Origin: Arcobacter sp.
GTDB taxonomy: Bacteria; Campylobacterota; Campylobacteria; Campylobacterales; Arcobacteraceae
NCBI GenBank assembly: GCA_002685075.1
Contig: NYWO01000143.1
Coordinates: 1 to 46,272, forward strand
Reading direction: 5' to 3'
Length of the DNA stretch: 46,272 bases
Numbering within the stretch: position 1 is the stretch's first letter; each line of letters begins with the position of its first letter. Of the stretch, positions 34,228 through 43,176 are shown piece after piece. Both the position numbers and the translations under genes were made by a program. Below the pieces are notes generated by a model that was given only the letters and a program-made list of their open reading frames with translations, was not told the DNA's origin and ran no database searches.

Positions 34228-35697
34228 TTATTTCTTTCCTCTTTTTAATTTTTTTAATACCATTGGAAATATTTCAATCTTAAGATTTTCAAATGATTTA
34301 GTTTTGAATAAAATATTAATTAGAAAATACATTACTACAAAAATAGATAACTTTATAATTAGTGAAACAATCAAATATAAATCAAACTCTAAAAAGTTAA
34401 ATATACCTTTGACAGTTATTACTGAAATTATAACTATAAAGATTTGTATTAATATTGGTTTAGCAAAATCAAAAAAACTCAAACTAATCTCTTTTGAAGC
34501 AAAAAGTATATTTAAGCTAACACCTAAAAAAGAACAAACTATTAAACCATATAAAAATACTGTAACACCATAATAATATAAAACCAAAAAATTAACTGAT
34601 AAAATCAGTTTCTTTAGTATTTCTAATCTTAAAAATGCTTTTGAATTTCCTCTACTACTTAAGATATTTACTAATAATGCACTTAAAGGCAAAGAAAAAC
34701 CACTTAAAGCAAGTATTTGAAATATATCAACAGAGGGCTCCCATTTGCTACCAAAAAGTATCAATATCAATTCATAAGAAACCAAATATAAACTTCCTAA
34801 AAGTAAAAAGACTACAAAACTAAGTATAGACAAGCCTTTTAAAACAACATTTTGAAACCTTGGCAAATCATTTTGTATAGAACTTAAAACAGGAAAAAGA
34901 ACACTCATCAAACTTTGAGAAGAATATTTTGTAACCAAAAGATTTAAAGACTTTGCTCTTTGGAAAAAACCTAATGCTGTAGCATCAAAAAGTTTACCAA
35001 TAATTAAATAATCAAGTCTAGTAAATATGGCATCTATAAGACTAGATAGAAACATTCTAAATCCATAAGCCCATAATTGCATAAGTGCTTTAATTGAAAA
35101 ACTAAAATTTGGCTTCCATGAACTTTTATACCAAATAATAGTACTGAAAAATAGCGCTTTTGATAAAGTAAGAATTGCTAAACTCCAAACTCCTAATCCA
35201 TAAAAAGCAGAAGAAACTGCTAAAATAGCACTTAACACTGATGATTGTAGTTCAGTTTGTGTTAAGAGTTTATAGTTTAATACTTTTCTTAATCTAACTC
35301 TTTGAATACTTGATATAGCATTTAATAAAAAAGACAAAGACAAAACTTGTACCAATGGTACTAAATCATTATTATTATAAAAATTTGCTATATGAGGTGC
35401 TGATAAATATATTATTAAAGTTAAAAATAATGCTATAAAAATATTAAAATAAAAAACAGAACTATAATGAATATCTAAAGTTCTTCTTCTTTGTATCAAA
35501 GCTCCACCTAAACCCATCTCTGTAAATATTCCAGCCATTCCTACAACAACCATAACCATAGCAACCATACCAAAATCAGAAGGTTCAAGTAATCTAGCTA
35601 AAAAGATCATAACAATAATATTAAGACCATTTTTGGCTAATTTGCCTAAAAAATCCCAAGCAAAGGCTCTAGTTCCTTTTGATTTTAGTTCACTCAT
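34228..35697 (-). CDS. wzx: Wzx-type lipid-linked oligosaccharide flippase
   Basis: A 489-residue polytopic protein of the MATE/MOP flippase superfamily (WzxC/RfbX subgroup). It opens with SKGTRAFAWDFLGKLAKNGLNIIVMIFLARLLEPSDFGMVAMV, typical of this subgroup, and has about 12-14 hydrophobic helices. Conserved patches include GGALIQRR and LDYLIIGKLFDATALGFFQRA. It moves undecaprenyl-diphosphate-linked repeat units across the inner membrane for polymerisation. Found between the sugar-nucleotide cassette and the transferases, which is where Wzx genes usually lie. Full length. A 12-base gap follows the acetyltransferase gene. Confidence 0.93.
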   Translation of the reverse strand: MSELKSKGTRAFAWDFLGKLAKNGLNIIVMIFLARLLEPSDFGMVAMVMVVVGMAGIFTEMGLGGALIQRRRTLDIHYSSVFYFNIFIALFLTLIIYLSAPHIANFYNNNDLVPLVQVLSLSFLLNAISSIQRVRLRKVLNYKLLTQTELQSSVLSAILAVSSAFYGLGVWSLAILTLSKALFFSTIIWYKSSWKPNFSFSIKALMQLWAYGFRMFLSSLIDAIFTRLDYLIIGKLFDATALGFFQRAKSLNLLVTKYSSQSLMSVLFPVLSSIQNDLPRFQNVVLKGLSILSFVVFLLLGSLYLVSYELILILFGSKWEPSVDIFQILALSGFSLPLSALLVNILSSRGNSKAFLRLEILKKLILSVNFLVLYYYGVTVFLYGLIVCSFLGVSLNILFASKEISLSFFDFAKPILIQIFIVIISVITVKGIFNFLEFDLYLIVSLIIKLSIFVVMYFLINILFKTKSFENLKIEIFPMVLKKLKRGKK

Positions 35698-35709
35698 TTA
35701 AATATCTTT

Positions 35710-36336
35710 CTAAAATTCATTAAAATCTGTATCATATTTTTTACAAAACTCATCAATATTTTCTAGTCTTAAATCTTCAATTCTTTTTTCAAGTTGTTCT
35801 CTAGACCAATTCCACCAAGAGATTTTTAATAAAGACTTTATTATATTCTCCCTAAAACGCTTCTTTACAACTCTGCCAGGATTACCAACAATAATTGAGT
35901 AATCTTCTACATCTTTTGTTACAATAGTACCACCACCAATTACAACACCATTTCCAATTTTACAACCAGGCATTATTAATACATTTTGTCCGATCCAAAC
36001 ATCATTTCCAATTGTAACTTTCTGTTCTTTTCTATAATCAAAAAAGTTTTGATCATTATTTCCTAATCCATAGTCCATAGATCTATATGTAAAGTTTGCC
36101 ATTGCAGGTCTCCAATAAGGATGATTACCAGGATTAATTCTTACAAAGGGAGCAATAGCACAAAATTTTCCAACAGTTGTATAAATCATTTCAGAATCAT
36201 GCAAAATATAAGAGTAATCTCCTAGATAAGAATCAGTTACCCTTCCCCTTTCATCAACATATGTATATACACCAAAATCACTATTTCTTACTTTTGCTGT
36301 GTCATGTATTATTACACCATTAGGATCATATTTCAT
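35710..36336 (-). CDS. Hexapeptide acetyltransferase, XAT/phosphonate-associated type
   Basis: A 208-residue left-handed beta-helix enzyme. Family marks are GKFCAIAPFVRINPGNHPYWRP with the catalytic His in GNHP, NFTYRSMDYGLG, VTIGNDVWIGQNVLIMPGCKIGNGVVIGGG and the closing IIVGNPGRVVKKRF. The FCAIAP..RINPGNHP plus FTYRS and FFDYRK combination reminds me of the hexapeptide proteins found next to phosphonate genes, as well as of CatB-like xenobiotic acetyltransferases. In this locus it more likely acylates a sugar amine or hydroxyl. It overlaps the PrpD-like gene by 4 bases, forming the end of a coupled four-gene cassette. Confidence 0.83.
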   Translation of the reverse strand: MKYDPNGVIIHDTAKVRNSDFGVYTYVDERGRVTDSYLGDYSYILHDSEMIYTTVGKFCAIAPFVRINPGNHPYWRPAMANFTYRSMDYGLGNNDQNFFDYRKEQKVTIGNDVWIGQNVLIMPGCKIGNGVVIGGGTIVTKDVEDYSIIVGNPGRVVKKRFRENIIKSLLKISWWNWSREQLEKRIEDLRLENIDEFCKKYDTDFNEF

Positions 36337-37712
36337 TTACAACTCCTCAAAATAGACATTATTTCACTATAAGTATTATCATTAGTACCTAACTTTATTA
36401 CTAAGTCTAATATTTTTGTTTGTTTATCTTTAGATAATATATTCTTACTTAAATCAATAAACTTTAACGATAAGTTTTCTAAGTCCATTGGTCGTTTTGC
36501 ATGTCCTTTTGGATATACACATTCTCCTTGATAAACACTCTTATCCTTTAGAATAATTTTAACAATATCTGGTCTCCAATCATTTTCACCATCTATCCAG
36601 TCTTCATGTTCATCAAAATCTATTAAACTTATTAATGACAATAATTCTTTATCAACAACTAAATTATCAGTAAACATAGAAGGAGTAACCTTTTTAAACT
36701 TTAAAGCACATGACAAGACAAAAGGCATACAGAATTTACCTTCTAAGCCTTTATTTGGATATTTATAAAACAAAACTTTTGTAGCCCGAGGTGGAACTCT
36801 ACAAATAACTTTTTCAATCAATGAAGTATCAATATTATTTAAAGATAATAGTTCTAACATAATATCGAGCGATCTATGTGTCAAAGCACAACATGGATAT
36901 CTCTTAAAATTTAACCCAAATTTATTAATTGCCAAAGGATGTTTCCACGGTTTTATTAATTCAGTATAGTTTACTTCATCTTTTCCAAAGATACTTGTTA
37001 AAAAACTTTTATTTTTATCATCTAAAATATTTATAGAAGAAGTAAAATTATTTTGAGCTAATTTAACTGCTTGAACAGCATTAGAAGAGGCTTTCCCTAT
37101 ATGAAAAGGTTTTGTCATTGAACCAAAGTTACATACCAACCCAGAAGACATTGATGTTGCTAAACCGATTGCATAAGCCATTTTATCCTTATTCAGTTTT
37201 AATAAATATGAAACTGAAACAGTCGCAGCTACAATTCCTATTACAGAAGAAGGATGCCATCCTTTAAGATGTAATTTTGGTAAAGCTCTTGAAAGTTTAG
37301 ACATAACTTCTACTCCTATTACATATGAACTAATAATATCTTTATCATTAGTTTTTTCATCCATAAAAGCCCAAATAGTTGACCAAATAATAGCACTTGG
37401 ATGCCCTTGTGTTGAAGCACCAGTATCATCTAAGTCTAACGCATGAGATGATGTTCCATTTAATAATGCTGCTATTTCTGGAGTAGAGCTAAAAGGAGTA
37501 CCTAAAATAGGTATTCCTTCTGTCTCTTTAAACTTTAAGTATGTTTTTTGTAATATTTTAGAACATTCTTCATCAGCCCCTGCAAGTGTTACTGCAAGAG
37601 TATCGATAAAAGACATTTGTACTACGTTTATAATATCTTTACCTAAATTTTCAAACTTAAACTCTGTTACAAATTCTAATAAATTCGATAAAATATTAAT
37701 TTCTTTATTCAT
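36333..37712 (-). CDS. MmgE/PrpD-family protein (dehydratase/decarboxylase-like)
   Basis: A 459-residue member of the MmgE/PrpD family, which includes 2-methylcitrate dehydratase and cis-aconitate decarboxylase. Seen are DTLAVTLAGADEECS (about 34-48), the active-site region HALDLDDTGASTQGHPSAI (about 94-112), LKGWHPSSVIGIVAATVSVS (about 148-167), and the C-terminal-domain motif KRYPCCALTHRSLDIMLEL. Length fits the family. No propionate genes (prpB, prpC, acnD) are nearby; instead it sits between an ATP-grasp ligase and an acetyltransferase, overlapping both. A role in making an acid that decorates the polymer is inferred; the real substrate is unknown. Confidence 0.85.
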   Translation of the reverse strand: MNKEINILSNLLEFVTEFKFENLGKDIINVVQMSFIDTLAVTLAGADEECSKILQKTYLKFKETEGIPILGTPFSSTPEIAALLNGTSSHALDLDDTGASTQGHPSAIIWSTIWAFMDEKTNDKDIISSYVIGVEVMSKLSRALPKLHLKGWHPSSVIGIVAATVSVSYLLKLNKDKMAYAIGLATSMSSGLVCNFGSMTKPFHIGKASSNAVQAVKLAQNNFTSSINILDDKNKSFLTSIFGKDEVNYTELIKPWKHPLAINKFGLNFKRYPCCALTHRSLDIMLELLSLNNIDTSLIEKVICRVPPRATKVLFYKYPNKGLEGKFCMPFVLSCALKFKKVTPSMFTDNLVVDKELLSLISLIDFDEHEDWIDGENDWRPDIVKIILKDKSVYQGECVYPKGHAKRPMDLENLSLKFIDLSKNILSKDKQTKILDLVIKLGTNDNTYSEIMSILRSCK

Positions 37713-38820
37713 TTATTTTTAATTCTTTATTTTCTTTAAGTTTATTAACATTTTCTAGTGAGATTACATTACTAGATAAACTTTTACCAATCACAAATTC
37801 ACTACTATTTAAGCCATCTTTATGAATTGGAAACTCTTTATCTTTAAATAAATTATTAATCATCAAACCTAAATCATCTTGTCCCATTAAAAACCTAGGA
37901 TATGTGTTACCATTAGTTCTCATATTCATTTCTTGTGCTTTATAAAATCCATTTACATCTTTTCTTAATTGAACAGTAATTGGTCCATATCCACCTTCTT
38001 TAAATACTGCTTCGGCATATCTCTTAGTAATTGATTCTAATTCTTCATCATATACTCTTTTAAATCCAACTGTCACTCCATTTTCATGCTCATTTCTTGA
38101 AATAAAAACTTCGTCAATTGAACCATCAGGAGAAATTATTGTATGACAAGAGTGATGAAAAATATTTGGAGCACTTGTAAATAATGGTACATTCTCTGAA
38201 TATTGCTCAAAATACTTTTTTAACTTCTCCCCATCACCTAAATACTCCTGAACCATATAGTTTTCATACTCAACTACTCTCATTGCTTCCTCTTCATTTC
38301 TTGCAAAAACTACACCTTTAGAAGCAAACCCTTCAATTGGTTTAGCAATTAAAGGAAATGAGTGTTTATCAATAAAATCTTTAAAATCTTTAATATCACC
38401 AGTTTTACCTAAAACAAATGTATCTGCGAATGGTAAACTATTTCTTTGGCAAAACTCCCAAGTCTTTAATTTATTTAATGCTGCTTGTATAGTTTTTATA
38501 TTACCATAAGGTAATCTTCCTGGTAATTCAGGATTGTCTAACATTAGTTTTGCCAATGCTTCAGTATCTTCATCTCTTCCACTTAATATTAAATCTGGTT
38601 TTTCTACTTTAATGATTTCTATCATTTTATCAACAAATTCACTTTCTGCAGTATTAGGAAGTAAATAACATTTATCACATCTAAAATTCATAGGATTTAA
38701 TGCAATACTATTTGTACCTATAATCGTCACTAAGTCTCGCCGATAACATTTCTCACTTTCTAAAACATCAAGAATGTTTTGCCCAACAAGACTACCTATA
38801 CTACTAACTAAAATTTTCAT
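37705..38820 (-). CDS. CarB-like ATP-grasp ligase
   Basis: A 371-residue protein. The N-terminal pre-ATP-grasp Rossmann domain (KILVSSIGSLVGQNILDVL; NFRCDKCYLLPNT) is followed by the ATP-grasp domain (about 105-320) with FPLIAKPIEGFASKGVVFARN (nucleotide-binding Lys and glycine loop), YMVQEYLGDGEKL (adenine hinge) and KAQEMNMRTNGNTYPRF (Mg2+-binding Glu and Asn). Such enzymes join a carboxylate to an amine or similar through an acyl-phosphate. Placed between a sugar aminotransferase (4-base overlap) and the PrpD-like gene (8-base overlap), it could amide-link an acid or amino acid to the amino sugar. Substrates are inferred only. Confidence 0.85.
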   Translation of the reverse strand: MKILVSSIGSLVGQNILDVLESEKCYRRDLVTIIGTNSIALNPMNFRCDKCYLLPNTAESEFVDKMIEIIKVEKPDLILSGRDEDTEALAKLMLDNPELPGRLPYGNIKTIQAALNKLKTWEFCQRNSLPFADTFVLGKTGDIKDFKDFIDKHSFPLIAKPIEGFASKGVVFARNEEEAMRVVEYENYMVQEYLGDGEKLKKYFEQYSENVPLFTSAPNIFHHSCHTIISPDGSIDEVFISRNEHENGVTVGFKRVYDEELESITKRYAEAVFKEGGYGPITVQLRKDVNGFYKAQEMNMRTNGNTYPRFLMGQDDLGLMINNLFKDKEFPIHKDGLNSSEFVIGKSLSSNVISLENVNKLKENKELKINE

Positions 38821-39908
38821 AATTTTCTCCTTATAATTTGGTTAATTTTTTTTTGTTTATCTTCTACTAAATTAGGATAGCAAGGTAAACAAAGTATTTT
38901 TCTACTTATATCTCTTGATACTTTGCATTCTTGTTTTGGCTCAATATAATCCAAAGTATCAAGTGATGGATAAAAGTATCTTCTTGGAAATATATTTTCA
39001 TCATTTAAAGCTTTTTGTACTTTTAAAAGTTCTTCTTCACTCTTTAAAACTATTGGAAAATAGCTATTATTTAACTCTACATTTTCATCAATATCTTGAA
39101 ACTTTACATATCCCTCAAGCTCAGATGTATAAGTGTCTACTACTTTTTTTCTACCTTGCTTTATATTTTCTATTTCATCTAGTACGCATAGTCCCATAGC
39201 TGCTTCAAACTCATTCATTTTTGCATTTGTTCCAAGTTCTGGAATTGACTCTGCATTTTGAATACCAAAATTTATAAGATATCTAGCTTTTTGAACTAGT
39301 TCATCATCATTTATGATTAAAGCTCCACCTTCAATAGTATGAAAAAGTTTAGTAGCGTGAAAACTCAAAGTTGATATATCACCATAGTTTAATACACTTT
39401 CACCTTTGTACTTTACATCAAAAGCATGAGCTGCATCATAAACAACTTTTAGGTCATGTTTTTCTGCTATCTCATTTATTTTTTCTACATCACAAGGATT
39501 ACCAAATACATGTACAGGAACAATTGCTGAAGTATTTTTAGTGATACTATCTTCTATTTTTTCAGCATCTATATTATATGTATCTTTATTTATATCTACA
39601 AAAATAGGTTTAATACCATTTGTTACAAGTGAACTTGTAGTCGCTACAAATGAAAATGGTGTAGTTATAGCAAAATCTTTTATTCCTAGTGTTCTATATG
39701 CTATTTCAAGAGCAACTGTACCATTTGATACTAATATAACATTTTTAACACCTAGATAATTAGCAAGTCTTTTTTCTAGTTCTTGGAGCTTTGGACCATT
39801 GTTTGTTATCCAAGAACTTTCAAATATCTCATTAACATATTTTTGATACTTCTCTTTACTTGGCATATATGTTTTTGTCACGTGAGTAGGTCCATTATTT
39901 TGCATCAT
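38817..39908 (-). CDS. DegT/DnrJ/EryC1/StrS sugar aminotransferase
   Basis: A 363-residue PLP enzyme. Motifs are SSWITNNGPKLQELEKRLANYLG, VSNGTVALEIAYRTL (phosphate grip), TPFSFVATTSSLVTNGIKPIFVD, VVYDAAHAFDVKY (the Asp that contacts the PLP nitrogen) and LSFHATKLFHTIEGGAL, where Lys is the Schiff-base residue. Downstream of rfbA and rfbB, its natural substrate is dTDP-4-keto-6-deoxyglucose. The product would then be a dTDP-4-amino-4,6-dideoxyhexose (VioA-like), though a 3-amino product would need a ketoisomerase that is not present here. Tandem ATGs (39908, 39905) overlap the end of rfbB. Confidence 0.9.
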   Translation of the reverse strand: MMQNNGPTHVTKTYMPSKEKYQKYVNEIFESSWITNNGPKLQELEKRLANYLGVKNVILVSNGTVALEIAYRTLGIKDFAITTPFSFVATTSSLVTNGIKPIFVDINKDTYNIDAEKIEDSITKNTSAIVPVHVFGNPCDVEKINEIAEKHDLKVVYDAAHAFDVKYKGESVLNYGDISTLSFHATKLFHTIEGGALIINDDELVQKARYLINFGIQNAESIPELGTNAKMNEFEAAMGLCVLDEIENIKQGRKKVVDTYTSELEGYVKFQDIDENVELNNSYFPIVLKSEEELLKVQKALNDENIFPRRYFYPSLDTLDYIEPKQECKVSRDISRKILCLPCYPNLVEDKQKKINQIIRRKL

Positions 39909-40929
39909 ACTTCCCTAAATACCAATCCACAGTCAATACAATTCCTGTATCAAAGTTCTCATCCGCTTTCCAACCAAGTTCATCTTCAAGCTTTGTTGCA
40001 TCAATTGCATATCTTCTATCATGTCCTGCTCTATCTTCTACAAAGGTAATTAATTCTTTATATGATTTTAGAGTTTTTGATGGAACTTTTTCATCTAAGA
40101 TTGTACAGATTGCATCTACTATTTGTAAATTTGTTCTTTCATTTCTTCCACCAATATTATATGTATTTGCTGTCTTTCCTGTATGATAAACAATATCTAT
40201 ACCTTTACAGTGATCAAGTACATATAACCAATCTCTAATATTTTTCCCATCACCATAGATTGGAATTGGATTTCCTTTTAGAGCATTTCTTATAATTGTA
40301 GGAATTAGTTTTTCATCATGTTGTTTTGGTCCATAGTTATTTGAACAGTTTGTAATAACACAGTTCATACCAAATGTTTCCACATAAGATCTGATGATCA
40401 TATCACTTGATGCTTTCGAAGCTGAATATGGAGAGTTAGGAGCATAAGGAGTTGATTCTGTAAATAAATCTTTTGGATTATCACTTAGTGTTCCATATAC
40501 TTCATCTGTACTTATATGATGAAATCTACAATTATTATAATCATCTTTATATTCAAATGGTTTATTCATCCAATATTTTTTAGCAACATCTACTAAAGTA
40601 TATGTGCCATTTACATTTGTTTGTACAAATACTCCTGGGTTTTTAATAGAGTTATCTACATGTGATTCTGCTGCAAAGTGAATTACACCTTTTATATCAT
40701 ATTCAGTAAATATAAACTCTATTAGTTCTCTATTACAGATGTCACCTTTTATGAATTTATATCTTGGATTATCTTCACACTCTTTTAGGTTTTCTAGGTT
40801 CCCTGCATATGTTAATAAATCTATATTTACTATAGTTATATCTTTATGAGTATCTAGAAAGTATGGTACAAAGTTTGCACCTATGAATCCTGCACATCCT
40901 GTTACTAGTATTGTTTTACGACTCAGCAT
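39895..40929 (-). CDS. rfbB: dTDP-glucose 4,6-dehydratase
   Basis: A 344-residue extended short-chain dehydrogenase. It has the NAD+-binding VTGCAGFIGANFV, the NIDLLTYAGNLENLKE region specific for dTDP-glucose dehydratases, HISTDEVYGTL with the catalytic Thr-Asp-Glu, and YSASKASSD with the YxxxK pair. It makes dTDP-4-keto-6-deoxyglucose from dTDP-glucose. It lies 45 bases after rfbA; I see no promoter, gene or repeat in that gap. There is no rfbC or rfbD in the window, so the product is probably aminated by the neighbouring DegT enzyme instead of becoming dTDP-rhamnose. Confidence 0.96.
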   Translation of the reverse strand: MLSRKTILVTGCAGFIGANFVPYFLDTHKDITIVNIDLLTYAGNLENLKECEDNPRYKFIKGDICNRELIEFIFTEYDIKGVIHFAAESHVDNSIKNPGVFVQTNVNGTYTLVDVAKKYWMNKPFEYKDDYNNCRFHHISTDEVYGTLSDNPKDLFTESTPYAPNSPYSASKASSDMIIRSYVETFGMNCVITNCSNNYGPKQHDEKLIPTIIRNALKGNPIPIYGDGKNIRDWLYVLDHCKGIDIVYHTGKTANTYNIGGRNERTNLQIVDAICTILDEKVPSKTLKSYKELITFVEDRAGHDRRYAIDATKLEDELGWKADENFDTGIVLTVDWYLGKYDAK

Positions 40930-40974
40930 TTAGTGCCTCGCTTGTACTGAATTTTAATTCTTGTATTTTCATTA

Positions 40975-41850
40975 TTAAACATTTTCATCTCTTATCAAAT
41001 CTAATAAATATTGACCATATCCATTTTTAGAAAGTGGTTTAGCTATTTCTAATACTTTTTCTTTAGTAATCCAACCTTTAGAATATGCTATTTCTTCAAG
41101 ACAAGCTATTTTATATCCTTGTCTATGCTCTATAGTTTGTACAAATTGTCCAGCTTCTATTAAGCTATCATGAGTACCTGTATCAAGCCATGCAAAACCA
41201 CGACCTAAAAGTTCTACTTTTAGATTACCCCTTTTTAGGTATTCTTCATTTACAGTTGTGATTTCTAACTCACCTCTATGTGATGGTTTTACATTTTTAG
41301 CTATTTCTACAACACTGTTATCATAAAAATATAATCCCGTTACAGCATAGTTAGATTTTGGGTTAGTTGGTTTTTCTTCTATACTTATTGCTTTTCTATT
41401 TCTATCAAACTCTACAACTCCAAATCTTTCAGGATCTTTTACTTGATATCCAAATACTACAGCACCATCTTTTATTGAAGCCGCATTTTCAAGCATAAGT
41501 CTAAAACCTTGACCATAAAAAACATTATCACCAAGAACTAAACATACACTGTCGTTTCCAATAAACTCTTCACCTAATATAAAAGCTTGTGCAAGACCAT
41601 CAGGACTAGGTTGTACTTTATATTCTAGTTTTATACCCCAATCGCTACCATCACCCAAAAGTTCTTTAAACTTATTATTATCTTCGGGTGTTGTAATAAT
41701 TAAAATTTCTTTAATACCTGCTAACATTAAAACAGATAATGGATAAAAAATCATTGGTTTATCATATATTGGAAGTAATTGTTTAGACGTACTTCTTGTG
41801 ATAGGATAAAGTCTTGTTCCACTTCCTCCAGCTAATATTATACCTTTCAT
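40975..41850 (-). CDS. rfbA: Glucose-1-phosphate thymidylyltransferase
   Basis: A 291-residue nucleotidyltransferase. The N-terminal [32 protein letters not shown] is the classic RmlA signature, followed by [13 protein letters not shown] (metal-binding Asp), [11 protein letters not shown], and [22 protein letters not shown]. It makes dTDP-glucose from dTTP and glucose-1-phosphate, the first step of the dTDP-sugar branch. It overlaps kdsA by 4 bases, so Kdo and dTDP-sugar genes share one transcript. Length is standard; no oddities. Confidence 0.97.
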   Translation of the reverse strand: MKGIILAGGSGTRLYPITRSTSKQLLPIYDKPMIFYPLSVLMLAGIKEILIITTPEDNNKFKELLGDGSDWGIKLEYKVQPSPDGLAQAFILGEEFIGNDSVCLVLGDNVFYGQGFRLMLENAASIKDGAVVFGYQVKDPERFGVVEFDRNRKAISIEEKPTNPKSNYAVTGLYFYDNSVVEIAKNVKPSHRGELEITTVNEEYLKRGNLKVELLGRGFAWLDTGTHDSLIEAGQFVQTIEHRQGYKIACLEEIAYSKGWITKEKVLEIAKPLSKNGYGQYLLDLIRDENV

Positions 41851-42632
41851 TTTATACTCTCTAAAATATCTCTAAAATCTTTTAAATAAACCATATTAGG
41901 TCCATCACTTAAAGCCTCTTCTGGGTTTTCATGTACTTCAAAGAAAAAGCCATCTACACCAACTGCATTTGCTAGTTTTGCCATGTATGGAGCATATTTT
42001 CTATCTCCACCACTTGTACCACCTAAAGCACTTGGTTTTTGAGTAGAGTGCGTTACATCCATAACTACAGGATATCCAAACTCTTTCATATCTATAATTT
42101 GTCTAAAATCAACTACTAAGTTTCCAAGACCAAACATACTACCTCTTTCAGTAAGCATAATCTTATTATTACCTGATTCTTTTACTTTATTTACAGGATG
42201 AATCATATCTTTACCATCTAAAAACTGTGCTTTTTTGATATTTATTATTCTGTCTGTTTTAGCAGCTTCTACTAAAAGATCTGTTTGCCTACAAAGAAAA
42301 GCTGGTATTTGAAGTATGTCTACTACTTCAGCTACTGGTTTTGCTTGATTTGGTTCATGAATATCAGTTGTAAGAGGAAGATTAAACTCTTTTTTTACTC
42401 TTTCAAGTATTCTAAGGCCTTCTTCAAGTCCTGGACCTCTATAGCTACTTATAGATGTTCTATTTGCTTTGTCAAAACTAGCTTTAAAAATATATGTGAA
42501 ACCTAACTCTTCTGTTAACTTTTTGATATTTTCAGCTAAATTCATAATCATAGATTCATTTTCTATAACACATGGTCCTGAAAGTATAAACTTTCTTTCT
42601 TTTAATTTTTGGTAAAGCTCTTCATTATCCAT
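41847..42632 (-). CDS. kdsA: 3-deoxy-D-manno-octulosonate-8-phosphate synthase (metal-dependent class)
   Basis: A 261-residue TIM-barrel enzyme that condenses arabinose-5-phosphate and phosphoenolpyruvate to Kdo-8-phosphate. The motif [11 protein letters not shown] places Cys21 where E. coli KdsA has Asn, so this is the metal-dependent class known from Aquifex and Helicobacter. Also seen are [12 protein letters not shown], the TTDIHEP loop, [39 protein letters not shown] and [14 protein letters not shown]. It overlaps kdsC by 8 bases. The + strand open frame at 42285-42506 is a shadow. Confidence 0.96.
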   Translation of the reverse strand: MDNEELYQKLKERKFILSGPCVIENESMIMNLAENIKKLTEELGFTYIFKASFDKANRTSISSYRGPGLEEGLRILERVKKEFNLPLTTDIHEPNQAKPVAEVVDILQIPAFLCRQTDLLVEAAKTDRIINIKKAQFLDGKDMIHPVNKVKESGNNKIMLTERGSMFGLGNLVVDFRQIIDMKEFGYPVVMDVTHSTQKPSALGGTSGGDRKYAPYMAKLANAVGVDGFFFEVHENPEEALSDGPNMVYLKDFRDILESIK

Positions 42633-43176
42633 TTATATCAACCTTTTTACTATCATTTATAAGTTTTTCTAAAAGATTTTGTGAATCAAGTACAAAATCA
42701 GCTATATCTCTAAAAACACCTTCTCCACCTTTTGAAGAAGTTACAATATCTACATTCTCTTTTATATATTCTCTAGCATCTGCTGGAGTTGCACTTAAAC
42801 CACAACGAACTAATATAGACAAATCTATAATATCATCACCTATATATGCTATTTGTGAATCTTCTAAGTTATACTCTTTTTTAAAATTTGTATACTCAAC
42901 TAACTTATCTTTCACTCCATGTTTATGAAAGTTAAGTTTTAGCTCATTACATCTGTTTTTTACAACATCTGATTCTCTACCTGTGATAGCAGCAACTACA
43001 AAACCAAGTCTTTTTAGATGAGATATTATTTGACCATCTTTTACATTGTATCTTTTATACTCTAGTCCTGAATCATCATAGATAATCCCTCCATCAGTCA
43101 TAACTCCATCTATATCAAAAATTATAGCTTTAATATTTTGTGCTTTTTGTTTACAATTATCTTTTTTAAATATCAT
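42625..43176 (-). CDS. kdsC: Kdo-8-phosphate phosphatase
   Basis: A 183-residue HAD-family phosphatase without a large cap, as in the tetrameric KdsC/YrbI group. [20 protein letters not shown] carries the nucleophile Asp21 and general acid Asp23; [15 protein letters not shown] holds motif II; and [26 protein letters not shown] carries the motif IV acidic pair. It removes phosphate from Kdo-8-phosphate. Neighbours kdsA and kdsB overlap it by 8 bases and 1 base, so the pathway enzymes are coupled. Two Cys near the N-terminus (NCKQ) are not part of the fold core. Confidence 0.94.
   Translation of the reverse strand: MIFKKDNCKQKAQNIKAIIFDIDGVMTDGGIIYDDSGLEYKRYNVKDGQIISHLKRLGFVVAAITGRESDVVKNRCNELKLNFHKHGVKDKLVEYTNFKKEYNLEDSQIAYIGDDIIDLSILVRCGLSATPADAREYIKENVDIVTSSKGGEGVFRDIADFVLDSQNLLEKLINDSKKVDING

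Noticed and set aside
34145-34823. Plus-strand open frames of 142 and 62 residues opposite wzx and a glycosyltransferase
   Set aside because: They are antisense to well-supported genes with clear motifs and look like low-complexity reverse readings.
36333-37712. PrpD-like gene as part of propionate (2-methylcitrate) catabolism
   Set aside because: No prpB, prpC or acnD is nearby, and the gene overlaps sugar-modification genes on both sides. Catabolic use is still possible but not supported here.
38915-40049. Plus-strand open frames of 72-94 residues opposite the aminotransferase and rfbB
   Set aside because: They are shadows of strongly conserved genes on the other strand and show no motif.
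40930-40974. Possible promoter or small gene between rfbA and rfbB
   Set aside because: There is no convincing -10 element on the minus strand, no start codon with a ribosome site, and no hairpin. It is probably just spacer.
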